From an uncultured Collinsella sp. (GTDB lineage Bacteria; Actinomycetota; Coriobacteriia; Coriobacteriales; Coriobacteriaceae), in contig UQLC01000023.1 in assembly GCA_900541795.1 (NCBI GenBank), forward strand, positions 1-29,037: a stretch of 29,037 nucleotides of DNA. The letters are read 5' to 3'. Of this stretch, positions 1 to 7,813 are shown piece after piece. Position 1 is the stretch's first letter; the number at the start of each line of letters is the position of its first letter. The position numbers and the translations under genes are program-made. The notes under the pieces are model-generated. The model searched no databases, was not told where the DNA came from, and saw only the letters and a program-made list of their open reading frames with translations.

Positions 1-21
1 GAAAGCACTTAATGTGCTTTC
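1..21. repeat. Inverted repeat at window edge
   Basis: GAAAGCAC (1-8) and GTGCTTTC (14-21) form a perfect 8-bp stem around a 5-nt loop. No T-run follows on the + strand within the window. It may be the terminator of a gene lying left of the window, on either strand; the cut edge prevents a decision. Confidence 0.4.
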
Positions 22-94
22 CGTCTTGCGCAGGACTGTAGAGCAGCAAACTTAACCCCCGCCCTCAGCCCCGGAGACCCTCCCGGATGGCCCT

Positions 95-147
95 GAAAAA
101 TTTTTTCAAAAAAGTTGTTGCGCGCCGGACAGACTTCTGTGTATACT
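95..147 (+). promoter_or_regulatory. Promoter of tRNA-Asp with A/T-rich upstream tract
   Basis: A -10 box TATACT (142-147) is preceded at 18 bp by TTGCGC (118-123) as a weak -35; TTGTTG at 115-120 is an alternative. Directly upstream is an A/T block (95-114) resembling the UP-element-like tracts found before strong stable-RNA promoters. Transcription would start about 45 bp before the tRNA. Confidence 0.6.
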
Positions 148-193
148 AATCCCCGCAGCGCACGCGAGCGGAAACAAACGCGAACGCCTGCCT

Positions 194-271
<78 letters not shown>

Positions 272-280
272 ACGCAATTA

Positions 281-307
281 AAGCCACGTCTTCGGACGTG
301 GCTTTTT
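281..307 (+). terminator. Rho-independent terminator after tRNA-Asp
   Basis: A perfect 10-bp stem (281-290 with 295-304) closes a TTCG tetraloop and runs into five T residues (303-307). It starts 10 bases after the tRNA CCA. Confidence 0.9.
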
Positions 308-522
308 GCGTTTGATGCACTTTGTTTCGGTAGAACGATCGCCCTAGCGCATCTTCGCCCAGAATCCCCGCGCCTTCGGGAACGCAAGTAAAATCTAATA
401 AGTATATCTGTCTGAACAACAGCTTTGTTGCGCAACACCTGTTCTACGAGACAGGGGGTTAGGTTATACTAAATTGCACTGTGCGCCGCACCTGATGCAT
501 TTCGCTCCAAGCGCGGCACTCA
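308..522. other. Intergenic region, no gene seen
   Basis: No open reading frame with a credible ribosome binding site or protein-like composition is visible on either strand. It holds an inverted repeat and candidate promoter for the downstream Rrf2 gene (listed separately) and otherwise nothing I can identify. Confidence 0.6.
438..470 (+). promoter_or_regulatory. Candidate promoter/operator of the Rrf2 gene
   Basis: TATACT at 465-470 is a good -10 box, but the -35 region (around 442-447, TTCTAC) is weak, as expected for a regulated promoter. An inverted repeat CCTGT (438-442) / ACAGG (451-455) overlaps the -35 region and could be an operator. A second dyad, AGCTCG/CGAGCT (592-605), lies in the leader before the start codon. 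Which of these binds the Rrf2 protein is not decidable from sequence. Confidence 0.4.
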
Positions 523-630
523 GTGGATATCCGATTTACCATTTGGATGTCCTGGCGGTCATTTGGCGTCTCGACACAAGCTCGGCCCCGGAGCTCGTTC
601 GAGCTGTTCGTATTCCTTGAAAGGGGAAAC

Positions 631-1116
631 ATGGACATATCGAGGAAGACTGATTATGCCCTTCGCATGCTTGCGATGCTTGCCGAGGAGCCGGAGCGGT
701 TGCTTTCTGTTCGCACTGCTGCCGAAGAGGTCAATGTTCCGTATTCGTTTGCCCGTTCGATTCAGCACGGCTTGGTTCAGGCCGGCATTGTGGAGAGCCT
801 GCGTGGTGTTCATGGCGGCATGCGCCTTAAGGTGAGCCCCGACGATGTCACGATCCGTCAGGTCGTAGAGGCCGTTCAGGGCCCCATGGTTATGAATGAT
901 TGCACCGCGCCCGATGGCGACTGTGCGCGCATGGGCACGTGCTGCTATCATCCCCTGTGGGCCGGAGCCCAGGCGCTGATGCGCGACTATCTCGATTCCG
1001 TTTCGCTCGGCGATATCGTCGCCCATCGCCAGTTTCCGGCTGTCGATCCCAAGTTCGCCGACCGCGATGCGTTTCCCGAGTACGCCGCTTGCGCGTATGC
1101 TTGCCGGGAGGAATAG
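631..1116 (+). CDS. Rrf2 family transcriptional regulator with cysteine cluster
   Basis: A 161-residue protein of Rrf2 type. The N-terminal winged helix (about residues 1-65) opens with MDISRKTDYALRML, typical of the family, and carries the SLRGVHGGMRL wing. Cysteines at 91, 98, 104 and 105 match the three-cysteine [2Fe-2S]/[4Fe-4S] ligand cluster of IscR/NsrR-type members, so an Fe-S-sensing repressor is likely. The start at 631 is chosen because GAAAGGGG lies just upstream and the homology begins there; an upstream in-frame ATG at 523 has no such support. It ends 21 bases before a MutY-like glycosylase gene and may be co-transcribed with it. Its target genes are unknown: the Fe-S operon usually controlled by IscR is not in the window. 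Confidence 0.9.
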   Translation: MDISRKTDYALRMLAMLAEEPERLLSVRTAAEEVNVPYSFARSIQHGLVQAGIVESLRGVHGGMRLKVSPDDVTIRQVVEAVQGPMVMNDCTAPDGDCARMGTCCYHPLWAGAQALMRDYLDSVSLGDIVAHRQFPAVDPKFADRDAFPEYAACAYACREE

Positions 1117-1137
1117 CGCCGCATAAGGAGCATTGTC

Positions 1138-2043
1138 ATGATTCAGGACCCCTTTCGTTCGATGATTCGTTCGGAAGGGGTCCTGCGTTATCGCGACCTT
1201 CCGTGGCGCCGCACGCGCGACCCGTATATCATCTGGCTTTCCGAGGTCATGCTGCAGCAGACGCAGGTGCCGCGCGTGGAGACGCGCATGCCGGCGTGGC
1301 TCGATCGCTTTCCGACTGTCCGGGCGCTTGCTCAGGCCGCCCCTTCCGATGTCTTGGATGCGTGGCAGGGGATGGGCTACAATCGCCGCGCCCTGGCGCT
1401 TCACAGGGCTGCACAGTGCGTTGTGGAGGACTGGGATGGGGAGTTTCCGCGTGAGACGCACGATCTGGTCGCGTTGCCCGGCATTGGCCCGGCGACGGCG
1501 CAGGGCATCCGTTCGTTTGCATTCGATCTTCCGGGCGTGTATCTGGAGACCAACGTGCGCACGGTCTTTTTGCATCATTTCTTTCCCGATGTGCCGGCCG
1601 TTCCCGATCGCGAGCTGGTGCCGCTGATTCAAGCTGCCTGTCCGGCGGCCCCCGGTGCGGCGGCGGATGAGATTGCGCCCTTTGCCGCGCCTCAAGACGA
1701 TGCCGACACGCCGCGCGCGTGGTATTACGCGTTGCTGGATTACGGCGCGTATCTTAAAAAGACGCTGCCCAATCCGTCCAGGCGGTCGGCGGGCTATAGT
1801 CGTCAGTCCAAGTTTGAGGGCTCGCGCCGCCAAAAGCGCGCCCACATTGTGCGCATGCTGCTGGCAGCGCGCGATGGGCAGCCGGCAGGTATTACGCTTG
1901 ATGAAGCTGTTGCAGGCGTTAACGAGATGGAGACGGCAGCCGGCCGTGAGCCGGTCGAGCGCGAGCTGGTCGCAAGTATTCTTGCCGATCTGGAGCGCGA
2001 GGGCTTTTGCCGCTCCGAGGGCGATCGTTGGTTGAGCGTGTAG
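1138..2043 (+). CDS. MutY-like HhH-GPD DNA glycosylase lacking the Fe-S cluster motif
   Basis: A 301-residue protein aligned by eye with MutY: LPWRRTRDPYIIWLSEVMLQQTQV (residues 21-44, with the adenine-recognition/catalytic Glu at 36), the helix-hairpin-helix LPGIGPATA (113-121), and the region of the catalytic Asp. In E. coli MutY that last stretch reads LDGNV; here it is LETNV, so the Asp is Glu137. The four cysteines that ligate [4Fe-4S] after the conserved LGA segment are absent; the corresponding part (200-240) is basic and serine-rich. A cluster-less MutY-related clade with this E-T-N signature is known to me from anaerobes, so this looks like a clade trait rather than decay. The expected role is excision of adenine opposite 8-oxoguanine, but the changed catalytic residue makes substrate and activity uncertain. 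The C-terminal 8-oxoG recognition domain appears short or divergent. Confidence 0.8.
   Translation: MIQDPFRSMIRSEGVLRYRDLPWRRTRDPYIIWLSEVMLQQTQVPRVETRMPAWLDRFPTVRALAQAAPSDVLDAWQGMGYNRRALALHRAAQCVVEDWDGEFPRETHDLVALPGIGPATAQGIRSFAFDLPGVYLETNVRTVFLHHFFPDVPAVPDRELVPLIQAACPAAPGAAADEIAPFAAPQDDADTPRAWYYALLDYGAYLKKTLPNPSRRSAGYSRQSKFEGSRRQKRAHIVRMLLAARDGQPAGITLDEAVAGVNEMETAAGREPVERELVASILADLEREGFCRSEGDRWLSV
1144..1185 (+). repeat. 11-bp inverted repeat overlapping the glycosylase start region
   Basis: CAGGACCCCTT (1144-1154) and AAGGGGTCCTG (1175-1185) are perfect reverse complements separated by 20 bases, starting 3 bases after the ATG at 1138. In mRNA this would form a stable hairpin inside the ribosome footprint. 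Confidence 0.7.
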
Positions 2044-2157
2044 CCCGCTCAAATCTGAAGAACGGGATTGTAAGGTTTAAATTCTCGGCTTGAGGGCATC
2101 CTAAAGACAGGGCCGCTCAAAGCCTATGGGCGGCACGTGTTGAAGGGAAGTACACCT

Positions 2158-2697
2158 ATGGATTTTGAGAACTCTCAGACCAAGAAGAACCTCGAGACTG
2201 CTTTTGCCGGTGAGTCCCAGGCACACACCAAGTATCGCTACTATGCATCCAAGGCCAAAAAGGACGGCTACGTTCAGATCTCGAATATCTTTGCCGAGAC
2301 GGCGGGCAACGAGTCCGAGCATGCCAAGCTGTGGTTTAAGTACCTGCACGACGGCGCCGTTCCGGGCACTCTGGACAACCTGCGCGACGCCGCCGCGGGC
2401 GAGAACTACGAGTGGACCACGATGTATGACGAGTTTGCCAAGACCGCCGAGGAGGAGGGCTTTGCCGAGATCGCCGAGAAGTTCCGTGGTGTCGCCGCTG
2501 TCGAGAAGGCTCACGAGGAGCGCTACAACAAGCTCGTCGAGCGCATTGAGTCGGGCGAGGTGTTTGAGCGCGAGGGCGTAAAGGTGTGGAAGTGCCTGAA
2601 CTGCGGGCACCTGCATGTTGGTGCCGAGGCGCCCGAGGTGTGCCCGGTGTGCAACCACCCGAAGGCGTACTTTGAGGAGCAGGTGGTGAACTACTAG
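2158..2697 (+). CDS. rbr: Rubrerythrin
   Basis: A 179-residue cytoplasmic non-haem iron peroxidase that reduces hydrogen peroxide in anaerobes. The ferritin-like diiron domain (about residues 1-140) has the carboxylate/histidine ligands in AGESQAHTKYRYYA, ETAGNESEHAKLW and VEKAHEERY. The C-terminal rubredoxin domain has two Cys-X2-Cys knuckles, CLNCG and CPVC, for the FeS4 site. Length and domain order are those of classical rubrerythrin. The start at 2158 matches the family N-terminus MDFENSQTKKNL and has GAAGGG about 10 bases upstream; an in-frame ATG at 2137 is unlikely. The gene is single, with a terminator at 2854. Confidence 0.95.
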   Translation: MDFENSQTKKNLETAFAGESQAHTKYRYYASKAKKDGYVQISNIFAETAGNESEHAKLWFKYLHDGAVPGTLDNLRDAAAGENYEWTTMYDEFAKTAEEEGFAEIAEKFRGVAAVEKAHEERYNKLVERIESGEVFEREGVKVWKCLNCGHLHVGAEAPEVCPVCNHPKAYFEEQVVNY

Positions 2698-2718
2698 CGC
2701 GTGGCGCTAGCGTGAGCT

Positions 2719-2804
2719 GGGCCGGGAGGGCCGGACTACCTTCCCTCCTCGCTCACGGCTTCGCAGGGTCGCGTTGAGGGAAGGTAGTCCGGCCCTCCCG
2801 GCCC
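2719..2804. repeat. Perfect 29-bp inverted repeat after rubrerythrin
   Basis: Bases 2719-2747 and 2776-2804 are perfect 29-nt reverse complements around a 28-nt spacer; key parts are GGGCCGGGAGGG and GGACTACCTTCCC. A smaller dyad, CGTGAGC (2711-2717) / GCTCACG (2751-2757), straddles the left arm. It lacks a T-run and is followed by a canonical terminator, so it is probably a dispersed hairpin repeat, not the terminator itself. Confidence 0.85.
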
Positions 2805-2853
2805 GCTTCGGGTCGTCGCGTGCTCGTTACTGAAAAGCTGATTAGAAGTTTGT

Positions 2854-2883
2854 GTGCCGCCCCTTTTGGGGCGGCACGTTTTT
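2854..2883 (+). terminator. Rho-independent terminator of rubrerythrin
   Basis: A perfect 10-bp stem GTGCCGCCCC / GGGGCGGCAC with a TTTT loop is followed by five T residues (2879-2883). The stem reads equally on the other strand, but the T-run indicates + strand use. Confidence 0.9.
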
Positions 2884-3010
2884 GTGTGGGGTCTCTGTCT
2901 TCACAATTTCCGTCAAGCTTTTGGTTAGGTTTTGGTCGGTTGGCGTAAGGGCGGAAGGGCAAAAGATTGCTGGCGAAAAAAGCTCAGAGAAAGTGCTGGT
3001 AGGGGAGTTG

Positions 3011-3041
3011 TTGAGCTTTTCGACAGTTTTCTGACTATAGA
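3011..3041 (+). promoter_or_regulatory. Candidate promoter of the small membrane protein gene
   Basis: TTGAGC (3011-3016) and TATAGA (3036-3041) are separated by 19 bp, a somewhat long spacer. The -10 lies about 95 bp before the start at 3137. The rest of 2884-3136 holds nothing else I can recognise. Confidence 0.4.
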
Positions 3042-3136
3042 ATCTTTGCGGCTATTGCCGCGGATTTCGTTGCCGCGGTCGCGATGGTGCGGGATGCTGG
3101 GCGCAAGCGTCGAATGCTCCGATTGAGGAGGCCAAC

Positions 3137-3559
3137 ATGGATCTGTTTCTTGAGACCCCGCGGCAACAAGCCGAGCGCATGTTGCGCCAGCAGCAACGGC
3201 TTATGGAGATGCAAATGCAAGGGGCGGCCGTCCAGCCTCCTGCGCAAAACGCCGCGTCCGCGGTATCGTCTGCGGGTGAGGTGGACCCAGGAGCCTATTC
3301 CGTACAGCAAGATTCATATGCGCAGGAGCTTGCGTTCGACAAGCGTCGTGCGCGTCGCCGTCGTTGGACCCAGCGCCTGCGTACGCTGGCGATGATCGTG
3401 CTGATCCCGTTAGGGCTCGCGGCAATCTTCTTGGCCTCATATGCCCTCACGTGCATTCTCAACGGCGCCTCGCCCAGCGAGGTGCTTGAGCACTTGGCGG
3501 TTCTCGGCCAGCGCCTAAGCGATGTCGTAGCAACCATCCGCGCCGGCTGGGAGAGTTAG
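3137..3559 (+). CDS. Hypothetical small membrane protein
   Basis: A 140-residue protein I do not recognise. The first half (1-65) is Gln/Met/Ala-rich and probably a helix followed by a flexible stretch. A strongly basic segment RRARRRRWTQRLR (70-82) precedes one hydrophobic helix (about 84-108). By the positive-inside rule the long N-terminal part is cytoplasmic. The last 30 residues are amphipathic. The start is supported by TTGAGGAGG about 7 bases upstream. It has its own candidate promoter and lies 123 bases before rmuC; whether it belongs with rmuC is unknown. No enzymatic motif is visible. Confidence 0.75.
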   Translation: MDLFLETPRQQAERMLRQQQRLMEMQMQGAAVQPPAQNAASAVSSAGEVDPGAYSVQQDSYAQELAFDKRRARRRRWTQRLRTLAMIVLIPLGLAAIFLASYALTCILNGASPSEVLEHLAVLGQRLSDVVATIRAGWES

Positions 3560-3682
3560 CGTTTTAGTACCTGTGGCCCAAAATCCATTTGTCCGATTGC
3601 CGCGTGACGCCCGGTGCGTGTGGCGGGGTAAGATTGATCGCGGTTTTGATTGATGATCGATTGAGTTTGTTGGGCGGAGTCT

Positions 3683-5038
3683 ATGTCTGCTATTGATATC
3701 GTGCTTGTTGTGATTGCTTTGGTGGCGGTGGGGGTTGCTGTGGCTTGTGCCCTGCAGCTTAAGGGCCTTCGCGTCGAGCTGCAGGAGCGCGGCGATAGCG
3801 GGGCAGAGATGCTGGCTGCGCTCGAGCAGGCCAACAATGCGCTCGACACCCTGAACGTCGCGTTGGCCGAAACCCGCCGCACGGCAAATGCCATCGCGCA
3901 GCAGCAGACGACCGATGCGGCCGTAGAGCAGCAGCGTTACCTGACCATCGCGCGTGAGTTCTCGCAGGCTGGCGACCGTATGGATGACCTGCGTCGCGAG
4001 ACGGCCCAACAGCTCGGTGCCAACCGCGAGGGCATCGAGCGCCGCCTGGACAAGGTGCGCGAGACGGTCGATGCCCAGCTGGGCGCCATCCGCAAGGACA
4101 ACAACGTGCAGCTCGATCAGATGCGCGCGACGGTGGACGAGAAACTCTCCCGCACGCTCAACGATCGCCTGTCTGCATCGTTTAAGCAGGTGAGCGACCA
4201 GCTCGAGGCCGTGTACAAGGGTTTGGGCGATATGCAGTCTATCGCCACCGGCGTAGGCGACCTCAAGCGCGTGCTGGGCAACGTCAAGGCGCGTGGCATT
4301 TTGGGCGAGGTACAGCTGGGTGCAATCCTGGCGGACATCCTTACGCCCGACCAGTATCTGGAAAATGTCGCCACCAAGCCCGGCGCCTCGGAGCGGGTTG
4401 AGTTTGCCGTCAAGCTGCCGGTAGACGAGGGCGATCCCGTGCTGCTGCCGATCGACTCCAAATTCCCGGGCGATACGTACGAGCATCTGCTCGACGCCCA
4501 GGAGTCGGGTGACGCTGAGGCCGTTGCCGCAGCGCGCAAGACGCTCGATATGATGGTGAAACGCGAGGCCAAGGACATCTGCGAAAAGTACCTGAGCGTG
4601 CCCGCGACCACCAACTTTGGCATTCTGTTCGTGCCGTTTGAGGGCCTGTACGCCGAGGTCGTCAGCCGCCCCGGGCTTATCGAGACCCTGGGCCGCGACT
4701 ATCACGTCAACGTTGCCGGCCCCAGCACCATGGCGGCCATCCTCAACAGCCTGCAGATGAGCTACCAGACGTTTAAGTTGCAAAAACGCACCGACGACGT
4801 GCTACGTGTGCTCTCTGCCGTCAAGGCCGAGCTGCCACGCTATCAGGCGGCCCTGCGCCGCGCCCAGCAGCAGATTGAGACTGCGGGAAAGACGGTCGAG
4901 GGCATCATCACCACGCGCACCAACGTTATGGAGCGCAAGCTCAAGGATATCGATGCGCTGGAAGATGCCGGGGAGGCCGACGCGATCTTGGGGCTCACGT
5001 CCGCGAGCCTGCTCGCAGACCAAAAAGACGAGGACTAG
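3683..5038 (+). CDS. rmuC: RmuC family DNA recombination protein
   Basis: A 451-residue protein of the RmuC family, which limits genome rearrangement at inverted repeats and has a predicted nuclease-like fold. It begins with one membrane helix (about residues 4-26), continues with a long coiled coil rich in Glu, Arg and Gln (about 27-200), and then has the conserved RmuC core, including GxLGEVQLGAILADIL, the VEFAVKLP and LLPIDSKFPGDTYEHLL segments, FVPFEGLYAEV and the GPSTMAAILNSLQ segment. Length and order are normal. GGCGGAG lies 5 bases before the ATG. The core is well conserved, so identification is firm; the biochemical activity is not well established for the family. Confidence 0.93.
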   Translation: MSAIDIVLVVIALVAVGVAVACALQLKGLRVELQERGDSGAEMLAALEQANNALDTLNVALAETRRTANAIAQQQTTDAAVEQQRYLTIAREFSQAGDRMDDLRRETAQQLGANREGIERRLDKVRETVDAQLGAIRKDNNVQLDQMRATVDEKLSRTLNDRLSASFKQVSDQLEAVYKGLGDMQSIATGVGDLKRVLGNVKARGILGEVQLGAILADILTPDQYLENVATKPGASERVEFAVKLPVDEGDPVLLPIDSKFPGDTYEHLLDAQESGDAEAVAAARKTLDMMVKREAKDICEKYLSVPATTNFGILFVPFEGLYAEVVSRPGLIETLGRDYHVNVAGPSTMAAILNSLQMSYQTFKLQKRTDDVLRVLSAVKAELPRYQAALRRAQQQIETAGKTVEGIITTRTNVMERKLKDIDALEDAGEADAILGLTSASLLADQKDED

Positions 5039-5161
5039 CTGCATCTGACGGCGGGGCGCTTGCGCAAGCACGGCGCGGGCGCTTTTCGCATCGTGCTTGC
5101 CTGGAGTGCGCTTTAGTGTGCAACAATGGCGTTTCGCCCTATCAGACGTGAAAGGAAGCCC

Positions 5162-6964
5162 ATGTCTCAGAGAAACACCAGTCCGCTCAAACGCTCCACC
5201 GTGCGCCGCACGCTGCAGCGTTTTTGGGACGTCACGCGCACGCAGCCGCTGATCGTCTTTCTCTCGGTGTTCTCGTCGGCGGGCTACATCTTTTTGCTCA
5301 CGTTTGCCAACACCTACGTGATGGCCCTTATCGTCGACCGCGTCCAGGCCGGCCCCGTGGCGGGCGACCAGGTGTTTGAGGTCTTTGGCCCTTACATTCT
5401 GGCGCTGGTGCTCGTTAACCTAGTGGGCCAAATCCTCTCCAAGCTGCAGGACTACACCGTCTACAAGCTCGAGATTGCGGGCAACTATCACCTGGCGCGC
5501 CTGTGCTTTGACACGCTCTCCAATCAATCCATGACATTTCACACCAGCCGTTTTGGCGGATCGCTTGTGAGCCAGACGAGCCGTTTTATGAGCGGCTATA
5601 CGGGGCTGGTGGACGTGACGGTGTATTCGCTCATTCCCACTATCACCTCGGTTGTCTGCACGGTGGCGGCGCTCGCTCCGGTGGTGCCGACGTTTACCGT
5701 GATCCTGGTGGGCATCATGGTCGTCTACATCGCGTTTGTCTGGCTTATGTATAAGCGCATCATGCCGCTTTCGGCCGCGACGTCCGCCGCGCAGAACAAG
5801 CTGTCGGGTGTGCTGTCCGACGCGGTCACGAACATCCTGGCCGTCAAGACCTGTGGGCGCGAGGACTTTGAGCGCGACCTGTTCGATGCCGCCGACCGCG
5901 CCGCGCGCGACGCCGAGACGGTTTCGATGCACGCCATGATGCAGCGCAACTTTACGACCTCGGGCCTTATCGTCATCACCATGGCCGTGGTGAGCGTGTT
6001 CGTCGCGGGAGGCAACGCGTGGTTTGACATCTCTGCCGGCGCGCTCGTCATGATCTTTACCTATACGTACAACCTCACCATGCGTCTGAACTACGTAAGC
6101 TCCATGATGCAGCGCATTAACCGCGCACTGGGCGATGCGGCCGAGATGACGCGCGTGCTGGACGAGCCGCGTCTGGTAGCAGACGACGAGAACGCTCCCG
6201 AGCTTAAAGTGACCGAAGGCGCGATTGATTTTGAGCACTTGAGCTTTGCATACCGTGATGCCGCGGCGGGCGAGAGCGTGTTCGACGACCTGACGCTTCA
6301 CGTGGCGGCAGGCCAGCGCGTGGGCCTGGTGGGTAAATCGGGCTCGGGCAAGACGACGCTCACCAAGCTGCTGTTGCGCCTGGACGATGTGCAGGGCGGC
6401 TGCGTGCTCGTGGACGGCCAGGACGTCTCGCGCTGCACGCAGCAGAGCCTGCGCCGCCAGGTTGCCTACGTGCCGCAGGAGGCGCTGCTGTTTCACCGCT
6501 CCATTCGCGAGAATATCGCCTACGGACGCCCCGACGCCACCGACGAGCAGATCCGCGAGGCCGCGCGTCTGGCAAATGCTCTGGAGTTTATCGACCGTCT
6601 GCCCCGTGGCTTTGACACCATGGTGGGCGAGCGCGGCGTCAAGCTTTCGGGCGGCCAACGCCAGCGCGTGGCCATCGCCCGTGCGATTCTCACCGATGCG
6701 CCAATCCTGGTGCTCGACGAGGCGACGTCTGCCCTCGACAGCGAGTCCGAGGCGCTGGTGCAGGGGGCGCTCGAGAACCTGATGCGCGGTCGCACCTCCA
6801 TTGTGGTGGCGCATCGCCTGTCCACCGTGGCGGCGCTCGATCGCATCGTGGTGCTGGCGGACGGCGAGATTGTCGAGGACGGTACGCATGCGCAGCTTGT
6901 CGAGGCGGGCGGCGAGTATGCGAGCCTGTGGGGCCGCCAGACCGGCGCATTTTTGGAGGCGTAA
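5162..6964 (+). CDS. ABC transporter, fused permease and ATPase (exporter type)
   Basis: A 600-residue half-transporter expected to dimerise. The N-terminal domain (about residues 25-320) holds six membrane helices of the type I ABC exporter fold. The nucleotide-binding domain has Walker A GKSGSGKTT (391-399), Q-loop YVPQE, signature LSGGQ (495-499), Walker B ILVLDE (515-520) and H-loop His551, so it should be catalytically competent. Substrate cannot be told: no peptidase domain is present, and no lipid-A-flippase-like neighbours. The start at 5162 has GAAAGGA upstream; an ATG at 5126 lacks a site. It appears transcribed alone, although nth follows after 63 bases. Confidence 0.9.
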   Translation: MSQRNTSPLKRSTVRRTLQRFWDVTRTQPLIVFLSVFSSAGYIFLLTFANTYVMALIVDRVQAGPVAGDQVFEVFGPYILALVLVNLVGQILSKLQDYTVYKLEIAGNYHLARLCFDTLSNQSMTFHTSRFGGSLVSQTSRFMSGYTGLVDVTVYSLIPTITSVVCTVAALAPVVPTFTVILVGIMVVYIAFVWLMYKRIMPLSAATSAAQNKLSGVLSDAVTNILAVKTCGREDFERDLFDAADRAARDAETVSMHAMMQRNFTTSGLIVITMAVVSVFVAGGNAWFDISAGALVMIFTYTYNLTMRLNYVSSMMQRINRALGDAAEMTRVLDEPRLVADDENAPELKVTEGAIDFEHLSFAYRDAAAGESVFDDLTLHVAAGQRVGLVGKSGSGKTTLTKLLLRLDDVQGGCVLVDGQDVSRCTQQSLRRQVAYVPQEALLFHRSIRENIAYGRPDATDEQIREAARLANALEFIDRLPRGFDTMVGERGVKLSGGQRQRVAIARAILTDAPILVLDEATSALDSESEALVQGALENLMRGRTSIVVAHRLSTVAALDRIVVLADGEIVEDGTHAQLVEAGGEYASLWGRQTGAFLEA

Positions 6965-7027
6965 AGACCCCATACGTGGGACAATCGTGCCCATAGGTTT
7001 GTTATGCCGCTGAGCCGAGGAGTCGTT

Positions 7028-7693
7028 ATGCCACGCGAGACCAATGCCGCCAAACGCGAGCGCGCCGTTGAGGTGTGCGAGCGCCTCAACCGTCGCTATG
7101 GCCCGGTCGAGTGCTTTTTGGACCACGAGAATCCCTTTAGGCTGCTCATCGCGGTGCTGCTCTCGGCGCAGACGACCGACGCGCAGGTCAACAAGGTGAC
7201 GCCGAAGCTGTTTGCCCAGTGGCCCACGCCCGAGGCCATGGCGGGGGCGAGCGTGGCCGATGTGGCCGATACCATTAAGTCGCTCGGCTTTTATAAGAGC
7301 AAGGCCAAGCACGCCGTGGAGGCCGCGCAGATGATCGTTGCCGATTACGGTGGCGAGGTGCCGGCCGACATGAAGGAGCTCGTCAAGCTGCCGGGTGTTG
7401 GCCGCAAAACGGCGAACATCGTGCTCAACGTGGGGTTTGGCATTGTCGAGGGCATCGCGGTCGATACGCACGTCAACCGCATCGCGCACCGCCTGATGCT
7501 GAGCCCCAAGACGCATGCCAAGGAGCCGCTCAAGACCGAGCAAGATCTGCTCAAGATTTTGCCGCACGAGTATTGGGAGTCGGTCAACCACCAGTGGATC
7601 ACATTTGGCCGCGAGATCTGCGATGCCCGTAAACCTAAGTGCGACGAGTGCCCGCTGGCAGACCTTTGCCCCAGCGTGCGCGTTTTGGGGTAG
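7028..7693 (+). CDS. nth: Endonuclease III
   Basis: A 221-residue bifunctional DNA glycosylase/AP lyase that removes oxidised pyrimidines. The helix-hairpin-helix LPGVGRKTA carries the Schiff-base lysine (Lys127), and the catalytic Asp146 is in VDTHVNR. The C-terminus has the four [4Fe-4S] cysteines in the canonical C-X6-C-X2-C-X5-C spacing (198, 205, 208, 214). Length is typical. GAGCCGAGGAG sits 5-6 bases before the ATG at 7028; an upstream in-frame ATG at 7004 is less well placed. The intact cluster here contrasts with the cluster-less MutY-like protein at 1138. Confidence 0.96.
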   Translation: MPRETNAAKRERAVEVCERLNRRYGPVECFLDHENPFRLLIAVLLSAQTTDAQVNKVTPKLFAQWPTPEAMAGASVADVADTIKSLGFYKSKAKHAVEAAQMIVADYGGEVPADMKELVKLPGVGRKTANIVLNVGFGIVEGIAVDTHVNRIAHRLMLSPKTHAKEPLKTEQDLLKILPHEYWESVNHQWITFGREICDARKPKCDECPLADLCPSVRVLG

Positions 7694-7760
7694 CTGTTTG
7701 GCGTGCGCTGGCGTGTCCATCTCATGCGCTACCATGACAGGCAATGAAATCCGCCGCATA

Positions 7761-7788
7761 CCCGCCGAGCTTGCCCCGGCGGGCTTTT
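7761..7788 (+). terminator. Probable terminator between nth and mfd
   Basis: CCCGCCG (7761-7767) pairs with CGGCGGG (7777-7783) and is followed by CTTTT. The stem is short and the T-run weak. It lies 25 bases before the mfd start, so it could equally act as a leader hairpin. Confidence 0.5.
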
Positions 7789-7813
7789 GGCGTTGCAATG
7801 CCGGAGGAACAGC

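Noticed and set aside
559..2052. Minus-strand open frame opposite the Rrf2 and MutY-like genes
   Set aside because: Spans two convincing + strand genes and has shadow-type composition.
2719..2804. 29-bp inverted repeat as insertion sequence ends
   Set aside because: Only 28 bases separate the arms, there is no transposase and no visible target duplication.
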